This document shows, piece by piece, positions 11,834 to 22,764 of a stretch of 64,000 bases of DNA; within the stretch, counting starts at the first letter, position 1, and every line of letters begins with the position of its first letter. Position numbers and translations under genes: made by a program. Under the pieces are notes generated by a model, which saw only the letters and a list, made by a program, of their open reading frames with translations, made no database searches and was not told the DNA's origin. The stretch comes from Phaffia rhodozyma (Eukaryota; Basidiomycota; Tremellomycetes; Cystofilobasidiales; Mrakiaceae): assembly GCA_014706385.1 (NCBI GenBank), contig JACGZH010000004.1, forward strand, positions 1,550,001 through 1,614,000, in the 5' to 3' direction.

Positions 11834-12753
11834 TCATGAATTGAGGACCTGAACGGCATTCCACGCTTCGACTTGACTAGCACAATCTAGAGGAGACGCT
11901 CCATCGTTGCTTCGCTTGTCCTTCTGTGCTCCGTATCTTAGAAGCAGTTCGATAGCGCGCACACTTTTATCGAAAAGAAGATCGTCGTATGAGAATTTGA
12001 GAAAAAAGATAGAGAAAAAAGATGAAGCAGTGAGTACAGTAGAGGTAACGTACTTGTTGTTGTAAGCAGCTACATGCAAAGCCGTCAATCCACCTTCCTC
12101 GTAAGTTGAGTTTGGGTCAACCGGTTCCGCCCCGTCTTCTCCTCGAAGCATTTCTTCAGCCGTTTCAAGATCGTCTTGGGACATCAATGATAAGAATGCC
12201 TCGGTCCGTCGAAGGTGCGGGTTGGAGTCAAAGGCGATTTCTGATCGAATTTCCTCACCCAGATCAAAGTTGGATGTTAATCTGATCGCCAGCCATATAG
12301 CAAGTAAGGAACGAGGAGGAGATATGATCAGCTTCAAATAGACTTTGGTACCATTGCTCTCTTTCATCCATAAGTTCCTCCTTATTAACGGCCGAGACAA
12401 TATTGTACGGCAGAAGGCGATCAGGCAAGAACTTACCCTCCTTCGTTTCGGACGTGAACCAACAGCTTCTCAGACCCGTCGTCCGCGATGGTGACAGCTT
12501 GTTGTCTACAGAACAAACAGAATCTCAGCTTATCCACAGGACTGATCTTTGAAGCGTTCATCAAGCAATCCCAGTGGAAATGGTCCCCGCATGGGAGCTC
12601 GACATCATCAATCAAGTGCGACGGAGTTTCCTCGTCCTCGTCGTCCTCGATGTCGGAAGATGGCTCTTGAGGGACGAGAAGTGGAAGCGAGCATAGCGCA
12701 CAGCCATCAGCTGGAGTTGTAGTCGCTCTAGATTTTCCTTTGAGGTCGGCCAT
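11834..12753 (-). CDS. RING-like zinc finger and ankyrin-repeat protein
   Basis: The first exon (ATG at 12753) gives MADLKGKSRATTTPADG, then a Cys/His cluster: CALCSLP, ELPCGDHFHWDCLM, FCLFCRQQ. This is a RING-like finger with an acidic insert (DIEDDEDEE). An intron starting GTAAGTTCTT follows codons ...VRNEG; reading without it hits a stop at once, and the next exon joins in phase to give NLWMKESNGTKVYLK. Ankyrin sequence follows: GGLTALHVAAYNNK, intron, then AIELLLRYGAQKDKRSNDG and SPLDCASQ, ending VQVLNS with TGA at 11834-11836. RING plus ankyrin suggests a small ubiquitin ligase or adaptor, but I do not recognise an orthologue. It shares a 172-base divergent promoter with DPH5. Confidence 0.7.
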
Positions 12754-12925
12754 GATGTTTTGGTGTCGTGTGTGTTTGTGTATACAATGAGCAAAAGATA
12801 GTTTTTATCACCAGACGAAATTTCTATTATTTTTGCTTTTAGTAAAATGACGGTCTAAAGAAATTTTGAACATCCTATAACCCAACCATCGTCACCATCA
12901 TCTCGACACATACTTTCCAAACGCC

Positions 12926-14247
12926 ATGCTCTATGTTATTGGCCTCGGTCTCTCTGATGAGGAGGACATCACCGTGAAGGGTCTGTCAGTTCGTCCACCT
13001 CTTCTTCCTCTGGCTCCTTCGCTTATTGTCTTCATAATGTGATGCTGATCTCTCCGCCCGTATTGTGAATGATCTTCAGGCTGTCAAGAAATCGGAAAGA
13101 ATCTACTTAGAGGCTTACACCAGTATCCTCATGGTCGACAAGGAAAGACTTGTGCGTCCTTTTATCTGTTTCCTGTTCATTGTTCTGTCTGGCTGGAGGC
13201 TGATGATGTAGCTTTCTTCTTGCCTCGTTCGTAACTATGTCCGCCCATCGGCTCTCATTCGACCTTGCTCTTACAGGAAAAGTTTTACGGAAAGGAAATC
13301 ATCCTCGCCCCTCGAGAGATGGTCGAGATGGAATCTGACGAGATTCTTCGTGATGCCGACAAAGTGGACGTCTCGTTCCTCGTCGTTGGTGATCCTTTCG
13401 GAGCGACTACCCACACCGACCTCCTTCTGCGAGCTGCTCATCTATCGATCCCCACCCAGGTGATCCATAACGCGTCCATCATGAACGCCATGGGCGCGTG
13501 TGGACTCCAGTTGTACAACTTTGGTCAGACAGTTTCCCTTGTATTCTTCACTGATACTTGGAAGCCGACGAGTTTCTATGATCGAGTGAAGGAGAACTGG
13601 GAGAAGGGAATGCATACGCTTGTTTTGCTCGATATCAAGGTTAGAGAACAGAGCGAAGAAAATATGGCCAGGTTTGTTCCTTTCTTTCTTTGCCTGCACC
13701 TTTTTCTTTCTTCTTGCCTTTGTCGCCCGGAACCTCATCAGGCTCTCATGATTCTCTTCTTGTCAATTCCTGTTTTGGTAAAAGGGGTCGGCTGATTTAC
13801 GAACCACCGAGATATATGTCACCCGCGCTCGCTGTCTCTCAGCTGATTGAAACCGAATCCATCCGTGAAGAAGGTTCATTCTCTTCTTCTCGCTCTGCTT
13901 TCACTTTTCTCTTTATCTTCATCTCTGTATACTCACCATGTTTCTCGATCATTTCTTTGTCTCTAGGCGTCCTTCCTCCTTCAGAAACACTGGCTATCAC
14001 TCTCTCCCGTCTCGGCACATCCACCCAATCCTTCCGAGCAGGTACGCTTGAACAATTATCCACGCTCACCGAAGAAGATTTCGGTGGCCCGCTTCATAGC
14101 GTCGTCATTGTCGGTAAGAGGGTTCACCCGTTGGAGATTGAATACGCGGGACAGTACGCGGTTGATAAGGAGGAGAAGGGTAGAGAGGGTGAATGGTTTA
14201 GAGTCGCCAAGGACGTCCTTGGTGTCGAGTTGGAGGGTGAACACTAG
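12926..14247 (+). CDS. DPH5: Diphthine methyl ester synthase
   Basis: Methyltransferase of diphthamide synthesis, which modifies a histidine of translation elongation factor 2 using S-adenosylmethionine in the cytosol. The start [19 protein letters not shown] is the family's N-terminus. Further blocks are [95 protein letters not shown] and [12 protein letters not shown]. Introns: after ...GLS (donor GTTCGT), after ...DKERL (donor GTGCGT), within the Arg of ENMAR/GRLIY, and near ...EEG. The C-terminus ends [10 protein letters not shown] with TAG at 14245-14247. Length and order are normal for the family. Confidence 0.95.
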
Positions 14248-14612
14248 ATACGTATGGGGTCTCTCTCTCTTCATTTATCTTCCCCTTGTTCGGAGCGTAG
14301 ATACCGAACTTGAAAACCAGATCCGTGCCGTGCGAAACGTACAATCAAAGAAGACATTCAAAAATATGTAGTAAGAATTAGAGTACATCTTCCAACACCA
14401 TTGACAATCAGGACAAGACACAGATTAAGGAGGAAAAACATAGAAAGGAACCAGGAAAAGAGAGGGTCGGAAATACAACGTTTCGATATCTTTATATTCT
14501 AGTGCTAGGAAAACAAGGCTTTCACTTAACTAGGTTCGAAGAGGGCTGATGGCAAAGACAGAAATATAGAAGGAAACGAGACAAAAACGAAAGGGAAAGG
14601 GAGAGAGGGCAT
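14248..14612. other. Convergent 3' regions
   Basis: A 365-base gap between the DPH5 stop and the OPT transporter stop. It is A-rich on the plus strand around 14380-14480. No coding or RNA gene signal is recognised. Confidence 0.6.
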
Positions 14613-17600
14613 TTAACCACAGTCTAGATGGATCAAACGAAGGAAAAAACAAGCGTCAGTAGAGTGAAAGAGTTAGATAACAAGAAATGAGCAAGAACAG
14701 AAGCCCACGTACATTCGTTGAGAATACATCCCACAGCCGTTCCGTACTTGGATCCATCGATGTTAAGGATGACAAGCAAAGCGGTGATGACGCCTCCAAT
14801 TCCTTCACCAGCAATCATACCAGCGGCCAGGGCAAAACCCCAAATTTCCCAGGTGGCAGGTCGTCGTCGTTCCCAGATCATGGCGATGATGCAACCAACA
14901 GACATAGCAATAGCATAGTAGACTGTTGAAAGCGCGATACGTGGTAGGTAGCAAGTCAACATACAAGTGCTTCGCGCGATCTGTCCACAAGGACACTAGC
15001 AATCATCTACTCACCCTGAGGCACAACGAAAGCCAGTCCAACAGCGTTCCAGTTTGGAATCCAGATAGCATACCTGGGGGGAGCATAGAATCGTCCGATG
15101 TGACACAATGCTGTAAGTACGAAAGGACGACCGTTAGTCTTGAGAACGATCCACGATTCTGATCAATGATAAATACAACAAGACTCGTACCAGCAACAAC
15201 GGCAAGACCGATAGCGGTCATTCCAGAAGAAAGAGTGACGGGAAGTGTTGGGGAGGATACAGCGATAGCTACTGCTTTCCAGGCGCTCACGGCGGGCAAA
15301 GAGAAGGGGCAGGTATCGATAGTGGGATCGTTAATACAAGGGTAGGCCTTGGCAAAGACCAAGAAGAGCGCAGGAGCGAAAGCAAAACCAGCGGTACTTC
15401 CAGCCAACTGAGCCCAGAACTGAGCTCGAGGAGAAGCTCCAATCAGGTGTCCGGTCTTGAGATCACCGACACAATCGACAGAATGAGCTGCGGATTGACC
15501 GACGACAGATCCAGCAATGAGAGAAGTTCGCTAATGAAGATGAGAGGAAAAAAGAGGCAAGTTAGATAGCTATTGCTTCAACACGGGGAACTATCTTCTG
15601 AAACATATGCAAGGGCGCACCTGAGCCGAAGCGACGCTGATGCCCTGTCCTTTAGTAACACCTCCAATGATCAACTGTCCAGCTTTGGCGATCACTCCGA
15701 TAGGGTTGGTATCGGTGCTGTATGGATGCAAATGATCAACATTTGACTTTCGCGGTCTTCCCGAAAAGAAAAGAAAAGAAAAGAAAAAGAAAAAGAAGAA
15801 ACTTACGTTCCACTAGCGTTGACTCCGACGAATGCAAAGACAAATCCTAGGATCAAAGCGAGGAAAGAGACTCCGGGATTAAGGCCGAACTGAGAGTTGA
15901 GAAGGCAAAGGGCTCATAATGCTTAGTAAAATCCTGTACGATTGAATAAGATAAGGACGGAGAGACTCAAGCACACCTCCGTCTTTCCAACGACCATAGT
16001 TGTTACGACCGAGATGACCATACCAATCATCCAGGTTCGAGTAGCCACCTGTTCAGATTGGGGGGCAGGGTCTTCAGAACCTTCAGGAACGATATCGGTG
16101 ATGTGAGACATATCCTTTCCTCGCTTCTCTCCAACGGTTTTTCTATATAGGGGATAGCACGGAAAAAACAAATTTGATAAGAACCAAGGAAAAAGCGGTC
16201 GTTGAACAAGAAGGAAAGAAAGAATACACAACATACCGAGTGTTGTTGATGAGCTGTCGGAAGATTCGATAGAACATTGGAGCCTGAAGGAACAACTCAG
16301 TGAAGGAGGCGATCAACATGACAAGGACTCCAGGCCACAGAAGCCAGCTGAAGGAAGATACAAGCAATATGATCGAAAGTCATCAACTGATAAACTTAGG
16401 AGAAATACGAATCAAGAGTGTACGAAACAAACATACTATCGAGCAGTTCCTCTGTGAGGATCAGTTGTTCCATTAGCCAAATTGACCGTGCTCATTGCAA
16501 AGTTGCTATGGTATCCGATGCTCTCATCGATAACAGGCGAGTAAGCCTGCCCGGTGGCCACGAGGGAGGGACCGATGATGGCGTATGAGAGAATGGCTCC
16601 AAACATCCAAGAGAAAGCGGCATTGGGTCCAGTCAAGAAGCCGACGGCGTGAAAAGCAGGAGTGAACTGGTAGCTCCATCCCCAATTGGATAGAGCAATT
16701 GCGCCGGGTGCTCCCCATTGGGAGAAGAGCCATCCAAAATCCCATCCCCACAAAATTCCCGGAGCGTATTTAGTGAGGACCGTCCAGATCAAAGAAAATA
16801 GAAAGGAAAATCCAAGGATCTTGATCTTCTTGCTAGAGGCTTTTCGAGCGGCGGGTGTAGAAGCCGAATGCAAGTTTCGGATGGTGAAGGCGGTGGCAGT
16901 TGGTGACGGGAAGGTCAGCTTTTGCTTAAGAATATAGTACTTTCTCAGAGGCATGGCGAAGAAGAGACCATAGAAGGCAGTGATGAATGACAGGGCGATA
17001 AGCGATCCGATGTCTTTCTCTGGAGTTGTCAGAAGCCCAAGTTGGTAAAGGGCTACAAAAAGATGGCGCAGAAGAACAATGAGTGGATATCTTGGCGGAT
17101 AGAGACGAAAGAAGGAGACACCGCAACCTACCAGGCACGGCGGCAACGAAGAGACCGGAAAGACCACCAGCAGATCCAGCAGCAGATTGGACAGTAACGT
17201 TCTCCTTGGGACCAAAGTATCCTCCCCCCAATCGAGTAGGCAGGGCGATAGACAGGGGTTTCAAAATGCTACATGATTGAAAAAGAAAGGGGGTCAGAGG
17301 TTAGCGATCAAGAAACCAGATAAAGGTGACCGAAACGAAAGTAAGAAGCGTACGCAAATCCCACGATGGATCCAAATAGGGTGGCTCCTAAGAACATACA
17401 AGATGTCAAGTGATATCAGCAAACCTGTTCGATAAATAAGAAGGAGCTTAGCTTCTGAATAAATGACTTGCCAAAGGTAAATCCAGTTTTGAGACCCAAA
17501 TACACATTACTAGCTCCAACAATGAAGCCAAGGACGGTTCCGACGAACACGGCTCGGAACTGATGGACATTGGAAAGAGAGAAAAGAATGATGAGCAACA

Positions 17601-18025
17601 GAAGAAGAAATAATGAGATAGAGGCATCAAGAGGTGCTGACAGTCAATGTCTGTCCCTCTACGGGTGCATTAGGGTCGACAGGGAAAGGGTTTCCATCCT
17701 GTACGATTGGTCATTCAGGAACAAGGTATGAATTTAGTCGTCAAGTCCCAAAGCAAGAAATCTTTGCGAGATGAAATAGGGCAGAACAACTCACATTGAG
17801 CAGAACGATGTTCTGTCCTTCTTTCAGGCTGAACACATCGTTGTCGACCGGATGTACTTTGTCTTCAGAATAGTCTTCCTTCTTCTCAACGTACTCGTTC
17901 GAATCAGAGGTGGCTAAGTGGTGAGCTTCATGCTTGTGAATCTCAGGAACGGACGGATCGTTCCGGTCGATATTGGACTGTTGAAACCCAGTGCCGAGCT
18001 TAGGCAGGGAAACGATCTCGGACAT
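14613..18025 (-). CDS. OPT-superfamily transporter
   Basis: Polytopic membrane protein in about a dozen exons. ATG at 18025 gives MSEIVSLPKLGTGFQQSN and a hydrophilic, acidic N-terminus of about 90 residues. The membrane part starts FRAVFVGTVLGFIVGASNVY, LGLKTGFTFG, and continues through ALPTRLGGGYFGP and SAAGSAGGLSGLFVAAVPAL. The long exon 16436-17215 contains FPSPTATAFTIRNLH and WGWSYQFTPAFHAVGFLTGP. C-terminal exons carry further hydrophobic helices such as IWGFALAAGMIAGEGIGGVI. The last intron (GTACGT...CATCTAG) leads to the short end ILNEYCG with TAA at 14613-14615. OPT proteins import oligopeptides or metal chelates by proton coupling, usually at the plasma membrane. This resembles the fungal branch with the NVYLGLKTGFTFG motif; the substrate cannot be told from sequence. 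Confidence 0.85.
15765..15802. repeat. A-rich (GAAAA)n tract in an intron
   Basis: Purine-rich repeat (AAAAGAAAAGAAAAG type) within an OPT-gene intron. On the coding strand it is a T/C-rich tract, possibly a polypyrimidine signal before an acceptor. Confidence 0.75.
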
Positions 18026-19625
18026 GGTGCGCGAGGAGGTGAGTGGTACCGATCAAGAGTGAAATGAATGAAATATCTAGAATAGAGACGGGAAGAAAAG
18101 AGTACAACGAGGATAGAGATTCGAAGAGCGGGAAGAAAACTAGTCTAGCATCAAGACAGGACGATAGCGATCTTTTAACATAGATTTCCCACAGAGAACC
18201 GTCTTGGAGTCATCTCATAAGAGGTCGATCGGCCAATCAGTCGGCTAGTCAGCGAGAGAAACTTATTGGGAACAAAGCGAGAGATACGAAGAACAACAAC
18301 AGAGATAGATTCGTCGTCGACGGAATGCCATCACGCCTCGAGGTCAGTTATGTTAGCAAAGGAAGAGAGATATTTGCAACAGAAAGAGGAGAAAAGGAAG
18401 AGACGACCATGTGGGTTCAAAATCCCAAGAAAGGAGATAAATTCAGAAGACTTCACCATGTGGGTCAAGATGTTAGTAAGACTCCAAGGTCATTATGTCA
18501 ACAGCCGAGGGAGAGAATATGTAGATAGGCGGAAGTTGATCTTGACGATAAATCTTGGAAATTAATCTCGGCGACGCGTCTTGGGCGTCGAGCGCCAGTT
18601 GCCAAGAACACTAAAAATGCTTGTATGATGAGGCGATCCGGTGGCTCACATTGAACACACAGGAGGTTTCTCCATTTGATGCGTGCGCGCGCGGAGGCTC
18701 GGTATTTTTATTTTTATCTGGAAATTACACGGCTTATTTGACCAAAGCATTTGATTTGACGGCAATATTCCCCAGCTGTTTTGGAAATTACGGTTCAACG
18801 TGGTGTCCGTCTGGTCCGGAGAAGTCCACCTGTGTACATCTCAAAGTCCATGAACACTATTGAAGACTCATCAGATGGATTGTTCATATCTCTGTTTTAG
18901 AACAAAGAAGAAAAGAGTCGATGTATATCGAATTGCAGTGACCTCAGGAGGATCATCTTTCCGCTTCTTTAGCGGTTTGTTTGTGCGTAAATATGCTTAT
19001 ACGCCCGGCTCTACCCATCCTTTTGTTTGGATCTATATTCCTCCGACCGTATTTGAGATTGATCTGGTGTTGTACTCATCCTGGCCTTTTTAGTCTCTGA
19101 TGAGACTTAATTCGTTACATGCACTTACATATACCTAGGTTTTATGCTACTTCTCCCCTCGGTGACCTCCTCGGCTTTGACTTTGGTTTCGGCTTCGGCC
19201 TTAGCCTGCTGTTAATCTCGACTGCTGAGCACTTGATGATCAAATAGCCTCGAGGGATCTATGAACCTAATTGGATAGATCATGTTATTTTTGACTTGAC
19301 CTAACATAATAACCAATGATGAATGACGTGCACCAAAAGACCATGTTTGGAAGTGAGAAAGAAATAAGAAAGAAAAGGAAGAAGGGGCGGAGACAATATA
19401 AGCCCATGTCGCTCGTTAGCAAACAAGCACCGGTTAGCCTGACGTTTTCATCTTGCTTCTTGTTCGGTGAACGAGCCATCAAAAATGTTCCCACGCATCC
19501 AGCCAAATTCATCCAAGAATCTGAGAGCCAACCTGGATGCTGAGCCCACTAATGAGAGCTATGTGGTAGATACATAGAAAACAACACATGGGCATAAAAT
19601 AGAAACGTAGATAGGAATACACCGC
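18026..19625. other. Long intergenic region, no gene recognised
   Basis: About 1.6 kb between the OPT transporter start and the citrate synthase stop, both on the minus strand. It should hold the OPT promoter (right of 18025) and the citrate synthase 3' UTR (left of 19626). Small open frames of 60-99 codons occur (for example 18266-18565 and 18621-18863 on +), but none has a recognisable motif, conserved composition or convincing splice partners. A small unrecognised gene or an RNA gene could be hidden here. Confidence 0.5.
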
Positions 19626-21825
19626 TCACTTCTTCTCAAACATCTTCTTGATGGCATCAGAAGAGTACGACTTGGGTCGCTCAAGGGGCATACCAAGGGC
19701 TCGGTCCCAGATGAGCTGGGAGACCACACCCAACGTCCTGGAAACTCCAAACAGAACAGTGTAGAAGTTCTGCTGGGTGAAACCATAGTGGGTGAGGAGA
19801 ACACCAGAGTGGGCATCGACGTTGGGCCACGGGTTCTTGGCCTTTCCGGCGGCGAGAAGGATGTCGGGCACGAGCTCGTAGAGCTGTCCGACGAGCTTGA
19901 AAAGCTTGTCATCAGGCAAGTGCTTCAAGGCAAACTCTCGCTGGGCAGTGTATCGAGGATCAGTCTTCCTGAGCACGGCGTGTCCGTAACCAGGGACGAC
20001 CTGTCCTCCGTTAAGAGTCTTCCAGATATACTCCTTGACCTTCTCATCAGATGCATCCTGTCCAATCTCCTTCTGCATTCGGGAGACCCAGTTGAGGACC
20101 TCCTGGTTGGCAAGACCGTGGAGGGGTCCAGCAAGACCGTTGAGGGCAGCCGCCATGGAGAGGAAAGGATCAGAAAGGGCGGATCCGACCAAGTGTCCAG
20201 TGTGAGCAGAGACGTTTCCACCCTCGTGATCGGAGTGGATGGTCAGGTAGAGTCGCATGAGCTCAACGAACTTCTCGTTGTCTCCGAAACCAAGCTGAGT
20301 GGACAAGTTCTGGGAGTAGTCGGCCTTGGGGTCGATGGCGGGGGCGTTTCCTCCGCCGTAGGTGTTTCGGTAGATTCGTCCGGCGATGGCAGGGAGCTTG
20401 GCGATCAAGTCCATCGAGTCATCGAAGGTGGTCTGCCAGTACTGCTTCTTGTTGATTCCCTCCTGGTAGGCCTGGGCGAAGGCGGAGTCGTGGTTGAGCT
20501 GTAGCGAGACAAAGGTGATAGGCAAAGAAAAAGGGATAAAGGGTAGTCAGTTATCCGAACGAATGTAGCTGTCAGGTCTATGAACGACAGACAAGACTCA
20601 CGGCAGTAACGGCCAAGGAGAGCTGAGACATGGGGTGAAGGGTGGAAGGGCAGGCATCAAGGAGATCCTCGACGAACTTGGGGATGGAAGCTCGGGCGGC
20701 CCAGTCGGCAGAGAGCTCGGTGACCTGCTCCTGAGTGGGGACCTCACCGGTAAGGAGAAGCCAGAAAAGAGCCTCGGGGAGGGGCTCGTTTCCTCCCGGA
20801 GCCTTAGGAAGAAGGTCCTGGCACTCGGGGATGGTCTTTCCTCTGTAGAGTAGCATCGTAAACTCGTCAGTCTGAGTTATATGTGTGTGTGTTTCCGATG
20901 GGAGGGAATCAAGCTTACCGGAATCGAATACCCTCATCTGATTAAAAGCAAATCAGAGAAGACAAGAAAAGAAGGTTGACGGGTGAGTAAAGATGAATCT
21001 ATAACGACATGTTGAATTTAGATAGATTACCTACCAGCATCAAGGACGGAACCTTCAGTTTCACAAGATTTTCGGGCGTTAGTGATTCAAGATCTTCAAA
21101 TAAATAAAAGAGAGGATGAAAAAGATACCAACCCTCCCAGATCATGCCCTAGGGAACGGAAAAGAACAAGAGGTGATGGTCTGTCAGCTTTAGTCACAAA
21201 CGAAGAGAACCATGGGTGGACGCGTACCTTGATACCTCGCATACCACTAAGGAGACCGAAAGGGTTGGGTATGTCAGTGAAAGCTGATGCAGGGGATAGG
21301 AGGAAAAAAATCTTACCCGTAAGCCTGGTCGACGGTGTACTCTCCGAAGCTCTTGGCTCCGTGAGCGGCTCGGATAGCCTTGACCTGAAGGGGAGAGATG
21401 AATGTATACGAGATGAGATGAGGCGAGATAGAAAGAGATCAGCCAATGAGCGAGATTGCTCGGTGTCATTCACTGAGCATTTCATTCGCTGATGGGCCGC
21501 GAAAGCCGCAAGATGAAACGTACGTTCTCAATCTCCTTGGGAATGAGCTCGGCGAGGGTCTCCTTAAGGGTCTTTGCCTTAGCGGCGTATCCTCGAGAAA
21601 GTCGAGGAATAGCAGACTTGGATACATAAATAAATAAGAAACGAGCCAGAAGACAAAGTTTGAGCGATGCGAAATAAGTGCGATGGGGAAAAGCAGGGAC
21701 GAGAGAAAAAACCCTTGTCAGTGATGAACAAAGATGAAAATTCCCCCATCAAACAATGCGATAGAGATCGAAGAAGAAACTCTCACCTGAGTTCTAAGAA
21801 GGGATCGAAGGGAAGTGGAAGCCAT
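19626..21825 (-). CDS. CIT1: Citrate synthase, mitochondrial
   Basis: First TCA-cycle enzyme, condensing acetyl-CoA and oxaloacetate in the matrix. ATG at 21825 gives the presequence [13 protein letters not shown], continued in exon 2 by [15 protein letters not shown]. Conserved blocks: [100 protein letters not shown] and [10 protein letters not shown], which include the catalytic histidines and aspartate. The end is KKMFEKK with TGA at 19626-19628. The block from GGMRGIK to EGIRFR is spread over four tiny exons, 21228-21246 (19 bases), 21133-21148 (16), 21035-21052 (18) and 20919-20937 (19). All have GT-AG flanks and matching phases, and joined they reproduce the family sequence without a gap. 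Antisense open frames here are shadows. Confidence 0.96.
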
Positions 21826-22764
21826 GATGAACAGTGTATAGGCTATAGGTTTTACTGAAAAAGAGAAAGAAGACGATGAAGGTAGTAGTGGTTGGGGAGG
21901 AGGAAAAGAACAGAGCCAGGAAAGACAGGGCAGTTCAGGGCAATTCAGGGCGGCATTGAGTCTCCTAAACTCGGTCTCTCGTCGTAATTACTCTTTTCAC
22001 GATTGGAAGGACGGAGAAAAAAAAGCGCAGCCATGACATACGCGCAGTAGGATTTTGAAAAAAGGCGGAGGGCCGTGTGAAGCAAGCTCGGTGCTCCTCC
22101 CTGGTTTTACCGGGAAAGCCCTGTGTGCCTGGGTCCGCCGGCTCAGGTACGGGTGAATTCGGGTAGATCTGCCGGTTGGGCCGGATAGATGTTGTTCTGG
22201 GATTTTCTTATGCTGCCCTATGCGTTTGTCTCCTCATCTATATTTCTAGGTTCAGAGCTCATGGAGGGACTTGTCTCTTGTATCGATGTTGGTCGGTTAG
22301 AATCTAGCCAGTTCTTGGCTCGAGTAAGCGCTCAAAGACGGAAGGAGATAGGCAGAGCAGTCATTCGTCCAGAAAAGAACTCCGACTATGACGGTCTTTA
22401 AAGCTCAAGGTCGAGCGAGTAGTCGTGTCCGACAAACATCGGATAGATTCTTTGGTGGAGGAGCGTCTGGTCCATCATAGAGGATTAGATATTGAGTTTC
22501 TAATGGTCGACTGATGCCCTAAGCACAATTCTTCTACAGACGACAACCAATTTCCTTTTGCTTATCAAGTCATCTCGCTCAGATGAGCATCTTGGTGCCA
22601 TTCAACAAGAAGCAGCTCTAATAGTGAGATCTGATTGACCTCGAACTCAGTTGGTCACCATGTCAAATCTTGAAGAAAATATATAGTTGCAGTTCAAGCG
22701 GCAAACACCTGAGATTACTTTCCGCTCCGCATAACCATCTCACTTGTCTAAACCCCAACATAAT
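21826..22764. promoter_or_regulatory. Divergent intergenic region, citrate synthase and epoxide hydrolase
   Basis: About 940 bases between two divergently read starts. A short direct repeat of the type CAGTTCAGGGCAATTCAGGG lies near 21930-21950, and the stretch 22080-22190 is GC-richer than its surroundings. No gene is supported; the open frame at 22189-22401 lacks any recognisable feature. Confidence 0.5.

Noticed and set aside
13190..13277. C-box-like TGATGATG in a DPH5 intron (possible C/D snoRNA)
   Set aside because: No matching D box (CTGA) near the intron end and no terminal stem was seen.
18266..18565. 99-codon frame on +
   Set aside because: Basic, motif-free, overlapping another short frame; no splice partners or recognisable family.
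19788..20504. 238-codon open frame on + across citrate synthase
   Set aside because: It is the antisense shadow of the large citrate synthase exon, made possible by its codon bias; its product is Val/Gly/Ser-rich without motifs.
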